Shown in pieces: positions 8,770 to 17,988 of a stretch of 64,000 nucleotides of DNA. The translations under genes were made by a program, and so were the position numbers. Each line of letters begins with the position of its first letter. The first letter of the stretch is position 1. The DNA comes from Pseudorhodobacter wandonensis. GTDB lineage: Bacteria > Pseudomonadota > Alphaproteobacteria > Rhodobacterales > Rhodobacteraceae. The stretch is from assembly GCF_001202035.1 (NCBI RefSeq), contig NZ_LGHT01000031.1, forward strand, positions 124,001 to 188,000, given 5' to 3'. The notes beneath the pieces were generated by a model that searched no databases, was not told where the DNA came from, and saw only the letters and a list, made by a program, of their open reading frames with translations.

Positions 8770-10098
8770 TCAGACGACCGGCCGCTGTGTTCGGGCAGGC
8801 GTCAACAACGGCACATAGGCGATCCAGACGCCAAATTTACGCCTTAGGTAGCAAGCGCTGGCAAGGTTCCAGCAGGTCAGGCTTGCCGCATATGCAATGG
8901 CTGCGCCGGTGGCGCCCAGTGTCGGGATCAGCAGAATGCTGGAAATCGTCGCCAAAACTGCGCTAGGGATGATGATGTTGCGCAAGGGCTTTTGCATGCG
9001 GGCCATGTTCATCAAAAAATCCGAAGGGCCGGTGATCGTGTTCACCAACTGGCCCGACAGCATGATCACCATCGGCAGATAGGCCGGTGCAAACGCGGGG
9101 CCAAAGGCCAGCACTATCAGCGGGCGGCCAAAGGCGATAAGCGCAACAATCAGCGGCATCACGGCCCAAAACATCAAACAAGAGGTGCGGCGGGCTAAAC
9201 GCACCAGTTCATCCTGATCGCCTGCGGCATGCAGGCGGGCGAACATCGGGGTGGTGATAGCGTTGATCGACATCAGCACGAAAGAGGTCGTCGTGGCCAG
9301 CCGCAGCGCGATTGCCAACTGCCCTGTAGCTGCATGATCGGCCAAAATTGGGGTAATCAGCAGCCCAATACCGGTGACAACATAGGCGCCAATGGTGGAA
9401 AACAGCATCGGGGCCGAGTGGTGCAGAATTTCGGACGCGCTTGCGCCCGGCCGTTCGGGGGTGCCATCGGCGATGCGGCGCAGGTGGCGTTCAACCCAGG
9501 CAAAGCCCAGCAGCGCCGAAACGCCCAAGCCGCCAAGCAATGCCCAGAGTGCAACCATTGGCCCGCCCCCCAGTTGCACGCCGACCCCCAGCAAAGCAAG
9601 GTTCAGCACCGACGGCAGCACGATCAGGGCTGCGAAAGCGGGGATGTTTTCCAGCGCCCGCAGCGCCAACCCGGTCAATTCCGAAAACAGCCGCAGCGGT
9701 ACCCCGACAATCGCGATGCCTAGCAGCAACCACGTGGGCGTGCCTGCTATGCCGTCCCTTAGAATGTTGCCAATCGGGTCGGGGAAAAGCCAAAGGGCCA
9801 GCCCAATGACGCCAGAGCCACACAAGCAGATCCTGATTATGCGGTAATAGCTGCGCCGCGCCGCCAGAACCGAGCCATGTTGAAGCTGCGTCGCTACAAA
9901 GAAATTCAGGCTGCTTGTCGTGCCAAAACCCGCCAATATCCCGCCAAATGTCATGATCGCGGTCAGCGAGGCGACGATGCCCACAGTTGATGCGCCATAG
10001 GTCTGCGCGGTGATCGACGTAATGGCGAAACTGGCAATCGTAAACGCTACACGCGCCAGAAACGCCGCCGAGGCGCCTTTGATGATGGCGCGCATCAT
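8770..10098 (-). CDS. Polysaccharide flippase (Wzx/MATE-like oligosaccharide transporter)
   Basis: A 442-residue membrane protein with about 12-14 hydrophobic segments and the N-terminal pattern of the polysaccharide-export MOP superfamily (SAAFLARVAFTIASFAITS). It is expected to flip lipid-linked glycan repeat units across the inner membrane. It is the last gene of the eight-gene glycan operon, overlapping the ligase gene by four bases (10095-10098). The 224 bases after it hold no recognised gene. Confidence 0.85.
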   Translation of the reverse strand: MMRAIIKGASAAFLARVAFTIASFAITSITAQTYGASTVGIVASLTAIMTFGGILAGFGTTSSLNFFVATQLQHGSVLAARRSYYRIIRICLCGSGVIGLALWLFPDPIGNILRDGIAGTPTWLLLGIAIVGVPLRLFSELTGLALRALENIPAFAALIVLPSVLNLALLGVGVQLGGGPMVALWALLGGLGVSALLGFAWVERHLRRIADGTPERPGASASEILHHSAPMLFSTIGAYVVTGIGLLITPILADHAATGQLAIALRLATTTSFVLMSINAITTPMFARLHAAGDQDELVRLARRTSCLMFWAVMPLIVALIAFGRPLIVLAFGPAFAPAYLPMVIMLSGQLVNTITGPSDFLMNMARMQKPLRNIIIPSAVLATISSILLIPTLGATGAAIAYAASLTCWNLASACYLRRKFGVWIAYVPLLTPARTQRPVV

Positions 10099-11573
10099 TC
10101 GGCCCTTTCAGCAGGGCAGGATGTATCGGCCAGAACTGGTTTTACTGGCCAAGTGGTGGCATAGATCAGCGTGGTGGCAATAATCCAAACGCCGGCTTGG
10201 CGAAAGTTGATGAAAATCGCGGGGATATGCAGGCCCCAAACATAAAGCGCCACGATCAGGCCTGACATGCTGATGGTCAGCGGTACATAAGCCGTGTTGC
10301 CGCCCGCTTTGCCGGAACGCCAAAACGCCTTTAGCGCATGTACAAAAGGCAAACCGAACAGCAGCGCATAAAACCCCGCGCCAAACACGCCAAACCGCAC
10401 CCAGATGTGATAGATCGCATGGTGTATCGACAAGGATTCGGCCACGCCATAGGCCTGCGTGCGCAGCAGCGCAAGCTTGGTCGCCGCCCCCGATCCGAAC
10501 CAGAAATGCTCGGCTATATAAGCGCGGGCCTGTATCACATCGGTTTCGCGCCCAAAGTCTGAAACGGCAACTGTGCCTTGGCCCGCAAAACGCGCAAGCA
10601 GGGCCTCTGCCACGCCCGATTGCATGGCGAAAGCTGCAACAAAGGGCAGGGAAACAAACAGAAATGTCGCCATGCGCTGTTTGCTGCCAAAACCGGAAAG
10701 CGAAAACACAAAGAGCAGCAGGATCGTCGAGCCTAACACACCGCCGCGCCGCAGTGACGCAAGCAAGGCAAAGGTGGCCACGGCCGCCACCAGCCACCAA
10801 AACCAGCGACCAAAACGCGAAAGCTGCTTGGGCTGTTTTGACAAAATGACGCCCAAGGCAAGCGCCTGACCCAGCAGATACACCATCACGGATTCGTCTC
10901 CGCCAAAAAAGGCGGCGGTGCTGCCCGCGTAATTCGACGCATAGCTTTGCCAGAGAATAGAAAACCCAGCCCCCCAAGACAGCAGGCTTATGGCAAAATG
11001 CGCCAGCAACAGGCTGCCGATGGCATCACAGAAAAACTGCGGGTTCAGCCGCGCCAAGGGGGCAAGCAAAACCAAGCCAATAACCATGATTAGGGGCGAG
11101 CGGATCTCGGAAAAGGTCAGAATCTCGGCCAAAGCCGTGCCGTAGAACAGCGCAGTTGCGCCGCCAATCAAGATAAAAAGCATAAAGCCCGCGACGGCAA
11201 GCTTTATCGATTGCGGCAAGCCCTTGGGCAGGTCGCGCATGTGCAAAACCCGAATTGTCAGCGCGGCAAACAGCAGTTCAGGCGGTTTAATCCAGGCACC
11301 CGGCGACTCGTAAATCGTGTTGGTGATAAACGCGCCTTGGCGAAACCAAAGCGAAGCATCCAGAAATATTATCGCGGCAAGTACGGAAATGACCAGAAAA
11401 CGCAGTGGCAGAAACAGCGGTATCAGGAACAAGACCAGCAATTCCCACCCGAGTGTTATCGCGGCAGATCCCGAAAACGCGACCAGTTTCGCCGAAAAAG
11501 CCAGCGCGAGCGCCCAGCCAAAGGCCAAGCCATCAAACGCAAGGCGCTGGGCGGCTGCGGCAGGGTCAGTCAT
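10095..11573 (-). CDS. O-antigen ligase / polymerase-like membrane protein
   Basis: A 492-residue protein with about 11-12 membrane segments and a large hydrophilic loop near residues 325-390. That loop carries the arginine/histidine-containing region (HFWFGSGAATKLAL, then IHHAIYHIWVRFGVFGAGFY) expected in the Wzy/WaaL family (Wzy_C). It would either polymerise repeat units or ligate the glycan to its acceptor. Sequence alone cannot decide between the two. It overlaps the GT2 gene by eight bases and the flippase by four, consistent with coordinated production of a Wzx/Wzy-type surface polymer. Confidence 0.8.
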   Translation of the reverse strand: MTDPAAAAQRLAFDGLAFGWALALAFSAKLVAFSGSAAITLGWELLVLFLIPLFLPLRFLVISVLAAIIFLDASLWFRQGAFITNTIYESPGAWIKPPELLFAALTIRVLHMRDLPKGLPQSIKLAVAGFMLFILIGGATALFYGTALAEILTFSEIRSPLIMVIGLVLLAPLARLNPQFFCDAIGSLLLAHFAISLLSWGAGFSILWQSYASNYAGSTAAFFGGDESVMVYLLGQALALGVILSKQPKQLSRFGRWFWWLVAAVATFALLASLRRGGVLGSTILLLFVFSLSGFGSKQRMATFLFVSLPFVAAFAMQSGVAEALLARFAGQGTVAVSDFGRETDVIQARAYIAEHFWFGSGAATKLALLRTQAYGVAESLSIHHAIYHIWVRFGVFGAGFYALLFGLPFVHALKAFWRSGKAGGNTAYVPLTISMSGLIVALYVWGLHIPAIFINFRQAGVWIIATTLIYATTWPVKPVLADTSCPAERAE

Positions 11574-12456
11574 GGCCGGCTTGGGGTGGTTCGGCCATCA
11601 AACGCACAAAGCTGTTCGATCGCGATGGGCCACGTTCCAACCGGCTGCGCAGGCGCTTGATGACGCGCGCCACAAATAAAAGCCGCGCCAAAAGCCAGTT
11701 GCGCAAACTGCAGGGCAGGCGGGCCCATGCCGGATAATGGCGGGCCATGGCATCAAAATGTTCCAGCCGCATGGCCGCATGATTGACGACCGACATGTTG
11801 TCGCCCGTCACCTTGAATGCCGCAAGCCGCAGGCGGATTTGGGCCACATTGACTTTATGGCGCACCAGCCTGACCCAGAATTCATAATCAAGCGAAAAGC
11901 GCGTATCTTCGGCAATCGGGCCGATTTTGTCATGCAGACTGCGCCGCCAAAAACAGGCCGGGTCGGCAAACAGGTTGTGGCCGTAAAGCACAACAAAGGG
12001 CGAATAGGCGGGTTCCAGATGTTCGCCCGCGAACTGGCCTTTTGCGTTTAGAAACACGATGTCGCCATAGACGAAATCGGCGGCGGGCTGATCGTGAAAT
12101 GCGCGGTCAACGGCCTCTAGCGCGCCGGGCAGCAGGCGGTCATCGGCGTTTAGCCATTTGATGATTTCGCCGCCAACAAGGCCAAAGCCTTTGTTCACCG
12201 CGCCGGCCTGTTTGCGTTTATCGCCTTCAACCCAGCGAATGGCATCGCCGTAACCATCAAGCACCGCGCGGGTTTCGGGGTCGATATCATCGACCACCAC
12301 CATCACCGCCACATCGTTTGCGCCAGCTGCGTTCACGCGGCGGCCGTTGATCTCTTGGCTCAGAATGGAATCAATGGCGCCGGGCAACTCATCCGGCATC
12401 ATCCGCACCGGGATGACGATGCCAAAGCGCGGCTGTTCGGGGTTAGTTTTGTTCAT
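11566..12456 (-). CDS. Glycosyltransferase family 2
   Basis: A 296-residue GT-A-fold glycosyltransferase. The start FGIVIPVRM, the VVDDIDP stretch (54-60) and the donor/metal-binding ADD in KWLNADDRLLP (residues 104-106) are typical of GT2 enzymes, as is the FWRRSLHDKIG region. The ATG at 12456 is preceded by a G-rich box and overlaps the nucleotidyltransferase gene by 14 bases. A GTG/ATG-led extension further upstream would lie entirely inside that gene and is rejected. No membrane segment is evident, so it acts at the cytoplasmic face. Confidence 0.87.
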   Translation of the reverse strand: MNKTNPEQPRFGIVIPVRMMPDELPGAIDSILSQEINGRRVNAAGANDVAVMVVVDDIDPETRAVLDGYGDAIRWVEGDKRKQAGAVNKGFGLVGGEIIKWLNADDRLLPGALEAVDRAFHDQPAADFVYGDIVFLNAKGQFAGEHLEPAYSPFVVLYGHNLFADPACFWRRSLHDKIGPIAEDTRFSLDYEFWVRLVRHKVNVAQIRLRLAAFKVTGDNMSVVNHAAMRLEHFDAMARHYPAWARLPCSLRNWLLARLLFVARVIKRLRSRLERGPSRSNSFVRLMAEPPQAGHD

Positions 12457-13537
12457 AAACGCCCCCGCGGATCGTGCGGCGATAGACAATGCGCAGGACG
12501 TCGGCAAAAAAGATCGGGTTCAGCATATGGGCAAACTGTTTCAGCGTGGACAGAAACGAGGTGCGGTCGCGCTGCTTGGACAGAAAGGCCCACCAGAACA
12601 CCTTGGCTGGCAGCTCGTAAGGGAAAGCCCCCGCCGGATCAAAGCCTTGGACCACAAGATCAGCATGGCCCAGTTTTGCAAGAATGCGGGTGATGCGCGG
12701 GTCGGTTTGGCCGAATTGCGCCAGATCAATGCCGCGCGTTAGCACAAGATTAACCGCGCAGGCATATTCTACCTTTTGATCGCGGCACATATCGACAAAG
12801 GCATCCAGCGTGCCGCGCTCTTCCATCAGGTCAAGATAGCGTTTGACCAGATAATAGGCCTCGATGGTAAAGCTTTTTTCGGGGAAGACAGTGTGAAACA
12901 TCATCGCCGTCATTTCGGCATGTGGTTGCAAAATCGGGATTTTATAGCCTTCAATGTCGATGGTTTCCGTGAAATTGCGCATACGGCGGGGGTCAAGGTA
13001 GATGAAATAATCGGTAGAGGGCGCGACATAGCAGTCAATGTAATAGACGCCGCCCTTTTTGGTGGTGTCGGTCAGGCCGGTGCCGCCTTCTTCGATCAAG
13101 GTGGTTTGGCGGGGGGCGGTTTCCATCCACTTAAACCCGCCGTTTGGCGCGCAGAGGTGATCGACCAATTCCTGATGGCGGCGCGCCTCAAACGGGAACC
13201 AGTCGGTATCATTCGGGGTAGAGGCAAAAGGTTTGATCGATTTGAACAAAACCCAATCGCCTTTTGCCACCTCATCCAGCTTGCGGGCCAGTTTTACCAC
13301 AACGCGGTCGGTTTCACGCCGCCGCGCCATAAGCGAGCCGTGCAATTCCAACGCTTTGGGGCCAAGCGCCACGCCGCGATTGACGCATTCATCCAGAAAC
13401 AACAAACCAACGCGGCTTTTAAAGGCGAATTCGGTCGCATCCTCTAACATGTCAGCCTGCGGCGTCACTGTGCCTGCGCCGATCGGCCAGCCAATGGTTT
13501 GAAAGATAAGCCGCGAAGCTGCGGATTTTGTCATCAT
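12443..13537 (-). CDS. Nucleotidyltransferase family protein (NTP_transf_5-like)
   Basis: A 364-residue protein resembling the uncharacterised nucleotidyltransferase family PF14907 found in polysaccharide and peptide-modification clusters. The features are a helical N-terminal part, the SIKPFASTPNDTDWFPF region (acidic pair in the NDTDW core, where the nucleotidyltransferase active site is expected) and a beta-rich middle followed by a long helical tail. It sits 13 bases after the kinase-glycosyltransferase fusion. Two ATG codons in tandem (13537 and 13534) mark the start. The function in glycan assembly is unknown. The family assignment is from memory of the fold pattern. Confidence 0.68.
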   Translation of the reverse strand: MMTKSAASRLIFQTIGWPIGAGTVTPQADMLEDATEFAFKSRVGLLFLDECVNRGVALGPKALELHGSLMARRRETDRVVVKLARKLDEVAKGDWVLFKSIKPFASTPNDTDWFPFEARRHQELVDHLCAPNGGFKWMETAPRQTTLIEEGGTGLTDTTKKGGVYYIDCYVAPSTDYFIYLDPRRMRNFTETIDIEGYKIPILQPHAEMTAMMFHTVFPEKSFTIEAYYLVKRYLDLMEERGTLDAFVDMCRDQKVEYACAVNLVLTRGIDLAQFGQTDPRITRILAKLGHADLVVQGFDPAGAFPYELPAKVFWWAFLSKQRDRTSFLSTLKQFAHMLNPIFFADVLRIVYRRTIRGGVYEQN

Positions 13538-13550
13538 GTTGTATCGACTT

Positions 13551-15425
13551 TCAAGCTTTGCGGTCTCGTGCATTGTTCATGGCATTGCGGTAAGTGCTGT
13601 CTATGGCCGCATCAACGACCAGCGCGTCCACCAGTGATAGTGCGCGTTGTCGGGCGGTTGTGCCGAACCTTTGACGTGGGGTGTGCGGTGCGTCCAAAAG
13701 CTCTTTCAGGGCAAGGCTAAGGGCCGGGCCATCGCCTGGCGCGGTTAACAAGCCGTGGGTGCCATCCGTAATCATTTCAACCGCGCCGCCAGCCCGTGCG
13801 GCGATTGTTGCCGTGCCCGCAAGCAGGCTTTCGACAACGACGCCGGGAAAAGGGTCTGGCGTGACCGAGGCGTGAACCGAAATATCAGCCGCGCGCAGCA
13901 AATCGGGCACATCGCTGCGCACCCCCAGACATACGATGCCTGCGGCCCGTGCTGCCTCTGTCACCTGTTGCAGATAGGTTTCTTTGGCCTCTACCTTGCC
14001 GCCGACCAGCGCGAAAACCGTTGTCTCACGCAATGCACTCGGCAAGAGAGTGACGGCTTGAATGAACACATCCTGCCCTTTCCACGGCTCTATTCGGCCA
14101 ATCATCAGAACCAGCTTGTCGCTTGGGGCAAGGCCTGTGGGGCGGGGCGCACAAAGGGTCGGGTCGCGGTTGTCGGCGATCAGTTTGGCATTGCCGAGAT
14201 CATGGATCACCAACGCAGTGTGGCCCCGGATAGGGTATGGAAAGTAGTGGTCGCGCACCGCCTGCGAGACCGAGATGGACATAGTTGCAACTGCCCCAAC
14301 AACACGGGCAAAACCGCGCCGCATCCAGTTGCGGGCTACAATCATGCGCAGATGCCAAACAACCGGAATGCCCCGCATACGCGCTGCCAAGGCGGGCACG
14401 AAATCATAAAGGTCGTTCACATGCACAATCGCAGGGCGTTCCCGCCCAAAAAGACGCCAGAAAAACCAAAGGCTTGCAGGCGCTGCAAGGGCGAGCCACA
14501 GCAAGCCGACAACGCCTTTGCTGACTTGCGGGCGTACGAAAGGGTGGTGGATGACCGGAATGCCCGCGCGTATATATTCTTCAATAACAGAGGTTTGCAG
14601 GCGGAGCGCCACAACAACCCTATAGCCGCCATCAGGCCGACCAAAATCGCGCATGTGCTGCGCCATCATTGCCAAAACCTTATCGGCCCCGCCGATATCA
14701 GAGTTATTGGCATGGACATAGATCACCAGCGGGCGATTGGTTTCGGCGTCAATCCGGGCCAGCAGCCAATCACGGTTGGTCGCAATCGGCAGGGTGCCGT
14801 CACGGGTTTCAAAGCCGAAAGCCTGGGCAATCGCCTCGTAATAGCGAAAGCGCAGGCGCAGATAGTCGATGTCGAAAATATCATTCTTGCGCTGAACCGA
14901 GACCTCGGGGGCGACGCGCAAAAACACGCGGACCTGCGGTAGCGGCAGTTTGGCCAGCCAGCTTTGCGCAAGTGCCACAACTTTTTCAGGGGGCCACCCC
15001 AAAGTCAGCCCGACATTTATAACAACATCAAACAGATAGCGGTCTGCGACAATTGTGGTTGCGCCGCGCGACCGCCAGCGTTTTACCGCGATTTGCAGCC
15101 GGTAATCTGCCCAAACCAACGCCAGATACAGCTTTACCGCCCAAGCATATTTTGCCGCAAGCGCCGTTTTGCGGGCGATCTCGGCGGCGTAATCGACGCG
15201 CTGCGAGGCGGTCCCGGGCCTTGGCAGGCCTGTTTTGATTGCGCCGCGCCGTGCCCAAGCCAGTTTCAGTATTCTGCGCACCGGGGCCATCACAAAGCTT
15301 TCGGCGCCAAGCCAGACCATCCGGGCCGTGCCGCCGCGCGCGCCAAGGGCCGACACGACAGCCTCGGCAAGGCTGGTTTTGCCGCTGCCATCCGTCCCGA
15401 TGATGCAGATCAGATGCTGCGTCAT
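13551..15425 (-). CDS. Fusion protein: thymidylate-kinase-like P-loop domain + family 4 glycosyltransferase
   Basis: A 624-residue two-domain protein. Residues 1 to about 235 form a P-loop kinase domain with Walker A GTDGSGKT (10-17), a DRYLFDVVINVG motif like the DRY/DRF of thymidylate kinases and a late arginine-rich segment. Residues about 240-624 form a GT-B glycosyltransferase (GT4): a GGADKVLAMM acceptor-side glycine loop, MIGRIEPWKGQD, and a DPFPGVVVESLLAG nucleotide-sugar/E-x7-E region. The start overlaps the previous gene by four bases (ATGA, 15422-15425). Kinase domains of this type occur alone in polysaccharide clusters. A fusion suggests that phosphorylation and glycosyl transfer act on the same intermediate, which is inference. 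Confidence 0.85.
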   Translation of the reverse strand: MTQHLICIIGTDGSGKTSLAEAVVSALGARGGTARMVWLGAESFVMAPVRRILKLAWARRGAIKTGLPRPGTASQRVDYAAEIARKTALAAKYAWAVKLYLALVWADYRLQIAVKRWRSRGATTIVADRYLFDVVINVGLTLGWPPEKVVALAQSWLAKLPLPQVRVFLRVAPEVSVQRKNDIFDIDYLRLRFRYYEAIAQAFGFETRDGTLPIATNRDWLLARIDAETNRPLVIYVHANNSDIGGADKVLAMMAQHMRDFGRPDGGYRVVVALRLQTSVIEEYIRAGIPVIHHPFVRPQVSKGVVGLLWLALAAPASLWFFWRLFGRERPAIVHVNDLYDFVPALAARMRGIPVVWHLRMIVARNWMRRGFARVVGAVATMSISVSQAVRDHYFPYPIRGHTALVIHDLGNAKLIADNRDPTLCAPRPTGLAPSDKLVLMIGRIEPWKGQDVFIQAVTLLPSALRETTVFALVGGKVEAKETYLQQVTEAARAAGIVCLGVRSDVPDLLRAADISVHASVTPDPFPGVVVESLLAGTATIAARAGGAVEMITDGTHGLLTAPGDGPALSLALKELLDAPHTPRQRFGTTARQRALSLVDALVVDAAIDSTYRNAMNNARDRKA

Positions 15426-16414
15426 CGGGTTTGCTCGAATGCAAGCAGGCGGGCAGTGATATGATGGGCGTTCAATCTGTCGGGCAGGCCTTGCGGGCGA
15501 TCGGTTAGGCCGCTGCAAATCACGTCCTCGACCGATTGTGCAAAGGCGTCGCCCTCTGCAAAATGTACCCCTGCAACCCCGGCCAGCGCCTCGGGCAGGG
15601 CGCCGAAAGGCGTTGTAACGACGGGCAGGCCACAAGAAACCGCCTCAAGCACGCTGAGCGGTAGTTCAATAGCGCCTTGCGACTGCGGCGGCGGTGGAAA
15701 CAGATAGAGGTCGGCAGAATGGTAAACCTCGGCGATAGAGGCGACAAACCCGCGATCAATCCAAATGCCCGCGGCTTGCAAGTCGTTGAGAAGGCTATCT
15801 TCGGGTTCAAAATAGGGGCTGGCGACGACGACAATTTCAATGCGGTCGCCCAGTTTGGCCTTGGCCTCGATTAACCGGTCAAGCCCGCGCGTTCGGCGCA
15901 AATGGCCGACATGCACCGCAATCGGCACTTTGCGCCCGGCAAGGTCTGGCGCCCGCAGCTCTGGCCATCTTGTCGCGCCTTTGCTTTTCAGGCGTTCGGG
16001 CGGAATGCCGATAGGTTGTTCGATCATTGCGGCGTCACAAGCAACGGTTTCCAGATCGGCGCGCAAGCGGTTGCAGATCACCGCATGGGCCGTGCGCCTA
16101 CCCATTAGCCAACGTGGGCAGCGTGCAAGATCGGGGCGCGTGGCCAGCCAAACGATACGGGTTGACGAGAAAATTCGCAGGATAAGGCTTGCCAACACGG
16201 TGCGCGGCCCCGGTCCGTGCGTAAAAACCGTCGTCGCGGTGGGGGACATCAGCAGTCGCGGCAGATGCAACAACAGATGTGACGGCGGCACTAACCGCAC
16301 TTTCCGCCCAGCCGCGCGCAAATCGTCGATCAAGGTTTTCGACACCACGTTGATACCCTCGGCGGGGGTCTCGTAATACTCGGCGACAACTGTGATCGGG
16401 GGGCTTTGGGTCAA
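15422..16414 (-). CDS. Glycosyltransferase family 4 (GT-B fold)
   Basis: A 330-residue retaining GT-B glycosyltransferase. An N-terminal acceptor domain starts at ITVVAEYYETPAEGI, followed by a VHVGHLRRTRGLDRLIEA donor-domain start and an ELPLSVLEAVSCGLPVVTT segment holding the E-x7-E-like catalytic/donor motif. No ATG precedes the conserved region. A TTG at 16414 overlaps the HAD stop as TTGA and has GAGG eight bases upstream, so it is preferred over the TTG at 16432. The four-base overlaps on both sides point to translational coupling. Confidence 0.82.
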   Translation of the reverse strand: MTQSPPITVVAEYYETPAEGINVVSKTLIDDLRAAGRKVRLVPPSHLLLHLPRLLMSPTATTVFTHGPGPRTVLASLILRIFSSTRIVWLATRPDLARCPRWLMGRRTAHAVICNRLRADLETVACDAAMIEQPIGIPPERLKSKGATRWPELRAPDLAGRKVPIAVHVGHLRRTRGLDRLIEAKAKLGDRIEIVVVASPYFEPEDSLLNDLQAAGIWIDRGFVASIAEVYHSADLYLFPPPPQSQGAIELPLSVLEAVSCGLPVVTTPFGALPEALAGVAGVHFAEGDAFAQSVEDVICSGLTDRPQGLPDRLNAHHITARLLAFEQTR

Positions 16415-17328
16415 TGAAATATCCTCAGCCAATCACGCCGAACGCGCCGGTTCATCTGAATCAACAGCCGTTGACGCGATGTGGGGGGGCGCGGGCAATC
16501 GCGCCGCTGCACAGCAGGCAATAGCGGCATGCCGGGGCCAATTCTGCGCCATTGGCCGTTGCCTTGGTAAATCCGGGCATAGCGGTGCTTGCTAAGAATG
16601 GTTCTGATTTCCCAATGGTCATGTGGGCCGCTCGGACGGTCATCAAACCAAAGCCAATAGCCGCCGTTGGTTTGGCCTGTATCTGTATCGATATGGTGCA
16701 ATATGACGGATTCGCTGGCCAAGAGCTTTTGAAACGCGCTGACCCCTGTGCTTGGTCCGACGATCACAGCCTCATCTGCAAGACGCAACAGCGCAAGGTC
16801 ATCTATGTGGTCCGTCAGCGCGATCACATAAGACGCTTGTGGTCCTAGCCAAGCCGAACAGGCCGCAGCTTTGCGCCCGGCAAGCAATTCCTGCCAATCG
16901 CGACCGGCGGGGAAAGGCGTGGCCAAACAATCGGTTGCGCCGATCTGTTCGGCCAAAGCGCGGGCATAGACATCGGGTGCGGCGGTGGCCAGAACGATCT
17001 GGGCGCCGCTGGCCCTATAGGCATCAAGGGCGGCCAGCACGGGCTGCGACAAGGTGGCATTCAGGCGGCAAAGCGTGGCCTGTACAACGCTGTCCTGCCA
17101 CGTTTGCGGCTGGCGCGAAAACCAGATCAGAACCCGCTTTTTCAGGCCCGCATGGCCGCCCGATAACCGCCCCGCGCTGCGTGCCAGAAACCGAAGGCCA
17201 AGCGAAATGCGCTGGCCAAGACTGCCCTTTGCCCAAGCAGTGACAAGGAAGACGTGAAACGAATTGTCCAGAACCAGCGTTCCGTCCAAATCGCAAAACA
17301 CGACTCTCTTGTGCAAGGCTGCTGCCAT
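16411..17328 (-). CDS. HAD superfamily hydrolase of the glycan operon
   Basis: A 305-residue protein. The HAD nucleophile motif DLDGT is at residues 13-17, a serine/threonine motif (VLATAAP) near 113 and a TDHIDDLALL acidic motif near 190 complete the phosphatase site. A C-terminal extension of about 85 residues rich in Arg has no match I recognise. It lies nine bases after the phosphoribosyltransferase gene and probably dephosphorylates a sugar- or lipid-phosphate intermediate. The ATG at 17328 is chosen over a TTG two codons upstream. Confidence 0.8.
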   Translation of the reverse strand: MAAALHKRVVFCDLDGTLVLDNSFHVFLVTAWAKGSLGQRISLGLRFLARSAGRLSGGHAGLKKRVLIWFSRQPQTWQDSVVQATLCRLNATLSQPVLAALDAYRASGAQIVLATAAPDVYARALAEQIGATDCLATPFPAGRDWQELLAGRKAAACSAWLGPQASYVIALTDHIDDLALLRLADEAVIVGPSTGVSAFQKLLASESVILHHIDTDTGQTNGGYWLWFDDRPSGPHDHWEIRTILSKHRYARIYQGNGQWRRIGPGMPLLPAVQRRDCPRPPTSRQRLLIQMNRRVRRDWLRIFH

Positions 17329-17337
17329 ATTCAAAAG

Positions 17338-17988
17338 TCAGACTCCGCGAAAATCCAGGGACCAAGGAAAGCGACACAATGTGTCGCGAAACAGAATAAC
17401 ATCGGGATAAAATGCGGGGCTGGGCCGGGTCTGCGTGATGACTGCGGTTGTGATCGACACATCTTGCGGCAAGGCGTTGCGCAGGCTGGTGTAAACACAG
17501 GCCAAGGTTGCGCCGCTATCGACCGCGTCATCCACGATTAGCACATGGCGCAGGCGCTGTGCCGCAACGGACTCGGCAACAAATGCCACATCGGCAAGCA
17601 GTTGGGCACTGGGTTGCCGAAGGGACGTCGGAGTCTTTGTCGCGCGGCGCGCAAGCTGTCGATCCTCGATCCGGCGAATGCAATTGGAAATGCTGTAAGG
17701 CATGGCCCGCAGCGCAGCTTGCAATACAATCTGCAATACAGGCAATCGTTTCGCCTCTGTGCCCGGGCGGCGCATGGCGCAGGAAAACACCGGCAGATTT
17801 AAGCTATCTTTAAGCTTTTCGGCGCATAAAAGGCCACCGCTGGCAATTCCAACAACGGCATCCGGCGCGGGGCGGCTCTGTGCGACTTGTTTCCACAGGG
17901 CCAACATGGCCCGTCCAAGCTCACCATCGTCAAAGGTGATGACCGGTTTGATAAATGGCGCGCGCGGGTGGTCGACCACAGTAAGCAT
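17338..17988 (-). CDS. Phosphoribosyltransferase-fold protein of the glycan operon
   Basis: A 216-residue protein with a type I phosphoribosyltransferase fold. The PRPP-binding motif VLIVDDAVDSGATL is at residues 149-162 and the pyrophosphate loop VVGIASGG at 45-52. An RFPWSLDF tail is seen. It is the first gene of the glycan operon, transcribed away from the GTA-type spike gene, so 17989-18195 is a divergent promoter region. Whether it salvages a base or builds a ribosyl-phosphate precursor of the polysaccharide cannot be told. Confidence 0.8.
   Translation of the reverse strand: MLTVVDHPRAPFIKPVITFDDGELGRAMLALWKQVAQSRPAPDAVVGIASGGLLCAEKLKDSLNLPVFSCAMRRPGTEAKRLPVLQIVLQAALRAMPYSISNCIRRIEDRQLARRATKTPTSLRQPSAQLLADVAFVAESVAAQRLRHVLIVDDAVDSGATLACVYTSLRNALPQDVSITTAVITQTRPSPAFYPDVILFRDTLCRFPWSLDFRGV

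Noticed and set aside
15426-15635. 70-codon upstream extension of the kinase-glycosyltransferase fusion
   Set aside because: It lies inside the preceding glycosyltransferase gene and is Arg-rich nonsense. The ATG at 15425 forms the usual ATGA overlap.
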